Positions 58,647 through 64,000 of a stretch of DNA of 64,000 nt are shown in pieces (position 1 is the stretch's first letter; each line of letters starts with the position of its first letter). This DNA comes from Planomicrobium sp. YIM 101495 (lineage in GTDB: Bacteria > Bacillota > Bacilli > Bacillales_A > Planococcaceae): positions 744,001 to 808,000 of the forward strand of contig NZ_WLZW01000001.1 in assembly GCF_009707665.1 (NCBI RefSeq), written 5' to 3'. Below the pieces are notes generated by a model, which was not told where the DNA came from, searched no databases, and saw only the letters and a program-made list of their open reading frames with translations. Both the position numbers and the translations under genes were made by a program.

Positions 58647-61600
58647 CTAGAAGAGCGACAGCTGGTTGGCATCCGGCAGTCCTTCGAGACAGCCGTGATC
58701 ATCCATGTACTCGATGATGGTCTTCGATACCCGACCACGCTGCTGCAGATCTTCTTTGGATAGGAAAACCCCATCCTTACGTGCAGCAACGATTGCTTTC
58801 GCCGCGTTCGTCCCAAGTCCAGGAATGGCGTTGAACGGTGGGATCAGCGTATCGCCTTCGATGATGAATTCCGCTGCTTCCGATTTGTATAAGTCCACTT
58901 TCTGGAATGACAGTCCGCGTTCGCACATCTCAAGCGCCAGCTCCATGACCGTCATCAAGTTTTTCTCCTTGGTCGATGCTTCCAACCCTTTGGAATTGAT
59001 TTCCTTGATAAGTGAACGGAGTGACTGAGACCCTTTCGCCATTGCATTGACGTCGAAGTCTTCCGCACGCACTGTGAAGTACGCTGCGTAATATAACGCC
59101 GGGAAATGCACTTTGAAGTAGGCGATGCGCACAGCCATCAAGACGTATGCCGAGGCGTGGGCTTTCGGGAACATGTACTTGATCTTTTTACATGATTCGA
59201 TGTACCAGTTCGGTACTCCCTTCTCTTTCATCGCCGCTTCGAATTCAGGCGTCAGCCCTTTCCCTTTACGTACCGACTCCATGATCTTGAAGGCCAAAGA
59301 TGATTCGAGCCCTTGGTAGATCAAGTAGACCATGATGTCATCCCGACAGCCGATGACGTCGGATAGCTGGCACGTGCCGTTATGGATCAGTTCTTGGGCA
59401 TTGCCGAGCCAGACGTCTGTTCCGTGTGACAGTCCGGAGATCTGGACAAGCTCGGAGAATGTCGTCGGCTTCGTATCTTCCAGCATTTGCCGGACGAAGC
59501 GCGTCCCGAATTCCGGAATGCCGAGTGTACCGGTCTTACAGCCGATCTGTTCTTCCGTAACGCCGAGCGATTCGACGCCGGAGAAAATCTTCATTACTTC
59601 CGGGTCATCCGTCGGAATGGTCTTCGGATCGATACCGGAGAGATCCTGGAGCATCCGGATCACAGTCGGGTCATCGTGTCCGAGTATATCCAGCTTCAAT
59701 AAGTTGTCGTGGATGGAGTGGAAGTCGAAATGCGTCGTCTTCCATTCGGAGTCCTGCGCATCCGCCGGGAACTGAATCGGCGAGAAATCGTAAATGTCCA
59801 TGTAATCCGGCACTACGATGATTCCTCCCGGGTGTTGCCCGGTGCTCCGCTTCACGCCCGTACATCCTTGCACGAGACGATCCACTTCCGCTCCGCGCAG
59901 TGTCATGTCCCGGTCTCCTGCGTAACCTTTCACATAACCGTAAGCCGTCTTCTCTGCAACCGTTCCGATAGTTCCGGCACGGAATACATTGTCTTCCCCG
60001 AACAGTTCTTTCGTGTAATTATGTGCGCGCGGCTGGTAATCGCCGCTGAAATTCAAATCGATGTCGGGAACCTTGTCTCCCTTGAATCCGAGGAAAGTTT
60101 CGAACGGGATGTCCTGTCCTTCCTTCTGGTAAGGGATGTCGCAGTCCGGACAGTTTTTGTCAGCTAAGTCAAACCCAGAGCTGACGGAACCGTCATCGAA
60201 GAACTCGGACTTCTTGCACGAGCGGCAAATGTAATGCGGCGCCAGCGGGTTCACTTCGGTGATCTCTGTCAGTGTTGCGACAAGAGACGAACCGACCGAG
60301 CCACGGGAGCCGACAAGATAGCCGTCGTCGAGCGATTTTTTCACGAGTTTATGCGAAATCAAGTAAATGACCGCGAAACCGTGGCCGATAATCGATTTCA
60401 ATTCTTTCTCGATACGCGCTTCGACAATTTCAGGAAGGGGAGTACCGTAGATGCTTTCTGCCATCGTATAGCTGAGCTCGCGGACTTCTTCATCCGCTCC
60501 TTCGATTTTCGGCGTATACAGATCGTCTTTGATCGGTTTGACGTCTTCGATCATGTCCGCCACTTTCAACGAGTTCGTGACGACAAGTTCGTGCGCTGTC
60601 TCTTCCCCTAGAAATTCGAATGCATCGAGCATTTCGTTTGTCGTCCGGAAATGGACTTTCGGCAGCTTCGTCCGGTTGAGCGGGTTCGCCCCGCCTTGCG
60701 AGCCAATAAGCACTTGGCGGAAAATCGCGTCGTTCTCATCCAAGTAATGGACATTCCCGGTCGCGACAAGCGGAATATCTAGCTTCCGGCTCACTTTGAC
60801 AAGTTTCCGGATGATGTCTTCCAAGTTCCATTCGTCACGCACCAATTCACGTTCGATCAAGTGGGAGTAGACCTCTTTCGGATGTACTTCCAAGTAGTCG
60901 TAAAACTTCGCGACTTCTTCTACTTCCTCGATGGACTTTTGCATGACCGCTTCGAATACTTCGCCTTTATCACATGCCGAGCCGATGATCAGCCCCTTCC
61001 GGTGACGTTCTAAAACTGAACGTGGGATCCGCGGCACGCGGTAAAAATAATTGATATGCGAAATCGAGACGAGCTTGAACAAGTTCTTCAAGCCTTCGTC
61101 GTTCTGTGCGAGTAACGTGACGTGCGTCGGGCGTGCGCGTTTATATGCGTCGCCGACTCCGACATAGTCGTTCAGCTCGTCGTGGTAAAGGATCCCTTCA
61201 TCATCAGCTTCTTTAAGTAGATGCGTCAACAAATAAGCTGTCGCTTCCGTATCGTAGATCGCGCGGTGATGCTGGGTCAGTTCAATCCCGAATTTCTTCG
61301 CCAGCGTATTGAGTCGGTGGCTTTTCAGTTCTGGATGAAGCATCCGTGCAAGTTCCAGCGTATCGATTGTGGCATGTTTCATCGTGATGCCGAGCTTCTT
61401 ATAGGCAACATACAAGAAGCCCATATCGAACGAAGCGTTATGCGCGACCATGATGTGGTCGCCTGCCCATTCATGGTATTCCCGGATGACGTCTTCCACT
61501 TCCGGCGCATTTTTGACCATGTCATCGGTAATGCCGGTCAATTCGATCGTCGTCGCGGATAGCGGATGGTGCGGATTCGCAAACCGCTCGAACTTGTCGA

Positions 61601-62954
61601 TAATATTGCCACCTTTGATTTTCACGGCTGCAAGCTCGATGATGCGGTCATACGCTGCAGACAGACCCGTCGTTTCGATATCGAACACGACATACGTTTC
61701 GTCCGTCAAAAGCGCATGGCGTTCTTCGTATGCAATCGGGACACCGTCATCGACGAGATTCGCTTCGAGGCCGAAAATGACTTTGATGTTGTGTTTCTTT
61801 CCTGCCGCATAGGCATCCGGAAACGCCTGGACGCCGGCATGGTCAGTGATGGCAATCGCTGGATGCCCCCACTTCGCCGCCTGGCCAACCAATGAATCGA
61901 TGGAAGATACTGCATCCATCTGGCTCATCGGGGAGTGCAAGTGCAGCTCCGCCCGTTTTTCCTTCGCCGTATCCTGGCGCAAGGTCGGCTTGATTTCGAT
62001 TATGTCCTGCCCCATCATGACAAGGTCGCGGACGAATGTATCCATTTGGATCGATCCTCGCGCTTTCAGCCAGACGCCTTTTTTTAGCGCGGCCATACGT
62101 TCCGCATCTTCTTTATCACGCGAGAACATTTTCACGAGAATGGAGTCGGTGTAGTCCGTTATCTTAACGGTTAGGAGAGAACGCCCACTGCGCAGCTCAC
62201 GAACTTCCACATCGAAGACGTACCCTTCGATCGCTACGCGGCGCTCTTCATCGACAATCGCCTGGATCTCCGTAATCTCCTGATCCGGCTTGATCGCGAT
62301 ACCCATTTGGAATGGTCCTGAAGGGACGCCTTGGTCTTTCCGCTCCGTCTCCCGTTTCTTCATATCGGAGAGCGCGCGCTGTGCGAGCGCTTCTTCTTCC
62401 GCTTTCCGTTCTTCCAGAAACGCTTCATGCGCCGCTTGCTGGGAGCCTTCTGTGAACTGGAAATCAACTGCAAGACGCGGGAAGCCGAGCTGTTCGTAAA
62501 CATCTGCGATCCGGTCGCTATATTTGGATTTCAATGCCATCATTTCATGCTGGTGACCACATTGCAGGATTAATTTGTTTCCTTGCCACTCGGGTTGCTG
62601 AGACAAGCAGCACTCACGGAGCGGTGGTGCCATATCTGATAGCTCTTCGATAACGAATCGCCAATAATCAGTGACTTGCTGACGGTCAAGCTCTGTCTGG
62701 TCTGTTTCGATCGTCAACTGAACCGTTGCGATCGCTGAGAACGCAGTATTCAATTTACTGCGTAACCTCACAAATAATTCAAAAGGAAGCACCGCTTGCA
62801 TCTTCATCAGGAAGCGCCAGGTACGGTCTTTCTTATGGACCGTCATCCTTGTCAGTTCGGCATCTTGGAAATATGCCACCTCGGCGTCATCCGTCAAATC
62901 CAGGTGCTGAAGCAATAGTTTAAAACGCATTTTTGGATCTTGCTGGTTTATCAT
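58647..62954 (-). CDS. polC: DNA polymerase III PolC
   Basis: A 1435-residue Gram-positive PolC: OB-fold, PHP domain ([16 protein letters not shown]), an inserted 3'-5' exonuclease ([19 protein letters not shown]), polymerase core with [11 protein letters not shown] and zinc-ribbon-like CRSCKKS...CPDCDIPYQ, ending in a clamp-binding QLSLF. It is the main replicative polymerase. ATG 62954 follows GAAGGAG; the longer frame is not supported. Confidence 0.98.
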   Translation of the reverse strand: MINQQDPKMRFKLLLQHLDLTDDAEVAYFQDAELTRMTVHKKDRTWRFLMKMQAVLPFELFVRLRSKLNTAFSAIATVQLTIETDQTELDRQQVTDYWRFVIEELSDMAPPLRECCLSQQPEWQGNKLILQCGHQHEMMALKSKYSDRIADVYEQLGFPRLAVDFQFTEGSQQAAHEAFLEERKAEEEALAQRALSDMKKRETERKDQGVPSGPFQMGIAIKPDQEITEIQAIVDEERRVAIEGYVFDVEVRELRSGRSLLTVKITDYTDSILVKMFSRDKEDAERMAALKKGVWLKARGSIQMDTFVRDLVMMGQDIIEIKPTLRQDTAKEKRAELHLHSPMSQMDAVSSIDSLVGQAAKWGHPAIAITDHAGVQAFPDAYAAGKKHNIKVIFGLEANLVDDGVPIAYEERHALLTDETYVVFDIETTGLSAAYDRIIELAAVKIKGGNIIDKFERFANPHHPLSATTIELTGITDDMVKNAPEVEDVIREYHEWAGDHIMVAHNASFDMGFLYVAYKKLGITMKHATIDTLELARMLHPELKSHRLNTLAKKFGIELTQHHRAIYDTEATAYLLTHLLKEADDEGILYHDELNDYVGVGDAYKRARPTHVTLLAQNDEGLKNLFKLVSISHINYFYRVPRIPRSVLERHRKGLIIGSACDKGEVFEAVMQKSIEEVEEVAKFYDYLEVHPKEVYSHLIERELVRDEWNLEDIIRKLVKVSRKLDIPLVATGNVHYLDENDAIFRQVLIGSQGGANPLNRTKLPKVHFRTTNEMLDAFEFLGEETAHELVVTNSLKVADMIEDVKPIKDDLYTPKIEGADEEVRELSYTMAESIYGTPLPEIVEARIEKELKSIIGHGFAVIYLISHKLVKKSLDDGYLVGSRGSVGSSLVATLTEITEVNPLAPHYICRSCKKSEFFDDGSVSSGFDLADKNCPDCDIPYQKEGQDIPFETFLGFKGDKVPDIDLNFSGDYQPRAHNYTKELFGEDNVFRAGTIGTVAEKTAYGYVKGYAGDRDMTLRGAEVDRLVQGCTGVKRSTGQHPGGIIVVPDYMDIYDFSPIQFPADAQDSEWKTTHFDFHSIHDNLLKLDILGHDDPTVIRMLQDLSGIDPKTIPTDDPEVMKIFSGVESLGVTEEQIGCKTGTLGIPEFGTRFVRQMLEDTKPTTFSELVQISGLSHGTDVWLGNAQELIHNGTCQLSDVIGCRDDIMVYLIYQGLESSLAFKIMESVRKGKGLTPEFEAAMKEKGVPNWYIESCKKIKYMFPKAHASAYVLMAVRIAYFKVHFPALYYAAYFTVRAEDFDVNAMAKGSQSLRSLIKEINSKGLEASTKEKNLMTVMELALEMCERGLSFQKVDLYKSEAAEFIIEGDTLIPPFNAIPGLGTNAAKAIVAARKDGVFLSKEDLQQRGRVSKTIIEYMDDHGCLEGLPDANQLSLF

Positions 62955-62982
62955 AACAATCTCCTTCACATCGAATTTCCAG

Positions 62983-63013
62983 AAAAAAGAAGGAAAGTAC
63001 GATTGTACTTTCC
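62983..63013 (-). terminator. proS terminator
   Basis: GGAAAGTAC (62992-63000), GATT loop, GTACTTTCC (63005-63013); on the minus strand TTCTTTTTT follows. Confidence 0.92.
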
Positions 63014-63037
63014 TCCCCATCATATCAGATTCAGTCG

Positions 63038-64000
63038 TTAAATCTTAAAGAATTGCTGGAGGTGATCCAATAATTCCTCACGCTTCCATTCGAATGTTTC
63101 ACCTGTGCTTCGAACTTTCACTTCAAGAATGCCTTCTGCAGCGCGTTTGCCGATCGTGATGCGGATCGGAAGACCGATCAGATCAGAATCTGCAAATTTT
63201 ACGCCAGCCCGCTCGTTGCGGTCATCCAGCAATACTTCATAACGGTAAGATTTCAATAGTTTATACAAGTCTTCCCCAAGTTCACGCTGTGCCTCGTCCT
63301 TCATGTTGACCGGTACAAGGTGGATATCGTATGGTGTGATGACATTCGGCCAGATGAAGCCTTTACCGTCCTGGAACTCTTCAGCAACCGCTGCAAGTAC
63401 GCGCGATACGCCGATGCCGTAACAGCCCATAATATATGGCTTCGCTTTCCCTTGATCGTTCAGGAAGGTCCCGTCCATTGCTTCACTATAACGTGTGCCC
63501 AGTTTGAAGATGTGACCGACTTCGATACCTTTTGCAAAAACGATCGTGCCGTTGCCGTCCGGTGATGGGTCTCCTTCTTGGACAAAACGGAGATCCTCAT
63601 AAGAATCAACAGCGAAATCTTCTTCAGGTGTCACATTGATCCAGTGCATGCCAGCTTCATTCGCACCAGCAATGCCGTTTACGATTGTCTTGATCGCATT
63701 GTCTGCAATCACGCGGATGCCTTCTGGAAGTTTCACTGGACCGATTGAACCGACCTCACAAGAAAGAAGTGCTTCCACTTGTTCCGGTGTCGCCATTTCA
63801 ATCACTTTCGCACCAGTCACGCGCTTCACTTTGATGTCGTTGATTTCGTGGTCACCTCTTGCAAGGATCATCACCAATTCTTCGTCAGCAGAGAAGATAA
63901 GTGTCTTGATGCACTGATCAGCAGTCGTTCCGAAGAATTCAGCAACTTGTGCAATCGTCTTTTGATCCGGCGTTTCTTTCTTCTCCATCTCTTTCACTGC
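63038..64000 (-). CDS. proS: prolyl-tRNA synthetase, 3' part (cut by window edge)
   Basis: The last 321 residues or so of a bacterial-type ProRS. The N-terminal part shown is the end of the editing (INS/YbaK-like) insert, followed by class II motif 3 ([16 protein letters not shown]) and the anticodon-binding domain ([10 protein letters not shown]...[14 protein letters not shown]). The frame stays open to the right edge, so the start lies outside. Confidence 0.96.
   Translation of the reverse strand, partial: AVKEMEKKETPDQKTIAQVAEFFGTTADQCIKTLIFSADEELVMILARGDHEINDIKVKRVTGAKVIEMATPEQVEALLSCEVGSIGPVKLPEGIRVIADNAIKTIVNGIAGANEAGMHWINVTPEEDFAVDSYEDLRFVQEGDPSPDGNGTIVFAKGIEVGHIFKLGTRYSEAMDGTFLNDQGKAKPYIMGCYGIGVSRVLAAVAEEFQDGKGFIWPNVITPYDIHLVPVNMKDEAQRELGEDLYKLLKSYRYEVLLDDRNERAGVKFADSDLIGLPIRITIGKRAAEGILEVKVRSTGETFEWKREELLDHLQQFFKI

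Overview
The window is chromosomal DNA of a low-to-mid-GC Bacillota. The gene order (glnRA, hfq-miaA, mutSL, ricA, ymdB, rny, recA, cinA, pgsA, the ymf genes, ftsK, rnjB, asd, pnp-rpsO-ribF-truB-rbfA-infB-nusA-rimP-polC-proS) is that of Bacillales. The glpK-glpD-lysophospholipase-miaA-hfq run behind mutSL, and the base composition, fit the Planococcaceae best. Sporulation genes that B. subtilis carries between these neighbours (spoVS, cotE, spoVFAB) are absent, so a non-sporulating lineage such as Planococcus or a relative is my inference.

Region 1 (1-8760) is the right arm of a prophage integrated downstream of glnA. On the minus strand it has an early/lytic operon: Cro-like repressor, a series of very small genes, a DUF771 protein, an HTH protein, YqaJ exonuclease, RecT and a DnaD-like replication protein, continuing past the left edge. 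On the plus strand it has the lysogeny cassette: CI-like repressor, a lipoprotein, an ImmA/IrrE metallopeptidase, a small protein and a tyrosine integrase. A five-copy operator, TTACC-N5-GGTAA, controls the switch; one copy fills the spacer of a near-consensus cro promoter. A LexA box precedes the ImmA gene. Two plus-strand genes (4491-4700, 4898-5275) are embedded in the lytic operon behind near-identical leaders with a hairpin abutting the Shine-Dalgarno sequence; they look like lysogen-expressed morons. Two compact plus-strand promoter-terminator units (2603-2687, 3250-3336) sit between minus-strand lytic genes and look like short antisense-oriented RNAs. Several tiny genes (24, 40, 41 and 55 aa) were found by reading both strands.

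Region 2 (8761-34760) is core genome, almost all on the minus strand: glnR-glnA with GlnR boxes, a PLP lyase, a divergent TRIC-type channel, rhodanese, then mutS-mutL-glpK-glpD-hydrolase-miaA-hfq as one tightly packed run, ricA, ymdB, rny, recA with its LexA box, cinA, pgsA, rodZ-like and the ymfKIHF set.

Region 3 (34761-41906) is a nucleoside ABC importer (nupNOPQ type) with its GntR regulator, then a 1.4-kb gene-poor interval holding a degenerate GC-rich repeat, a plus-strand terminator and four degenerate AT-rich palindromes at 51-61 bp spacing.

Region 4 (41907-64000) is core information processing: ftsK/spoIIIE, rnjB, asd, an M16 peptidase, pnp, rpsO, ribF, truB, rbfA, ylxP, infB, ylxQ, ylxR, nusA, rimP, polC and the 3' part of proS. 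The rimP-nusA-infB leader contains an attenuator-like terminator.
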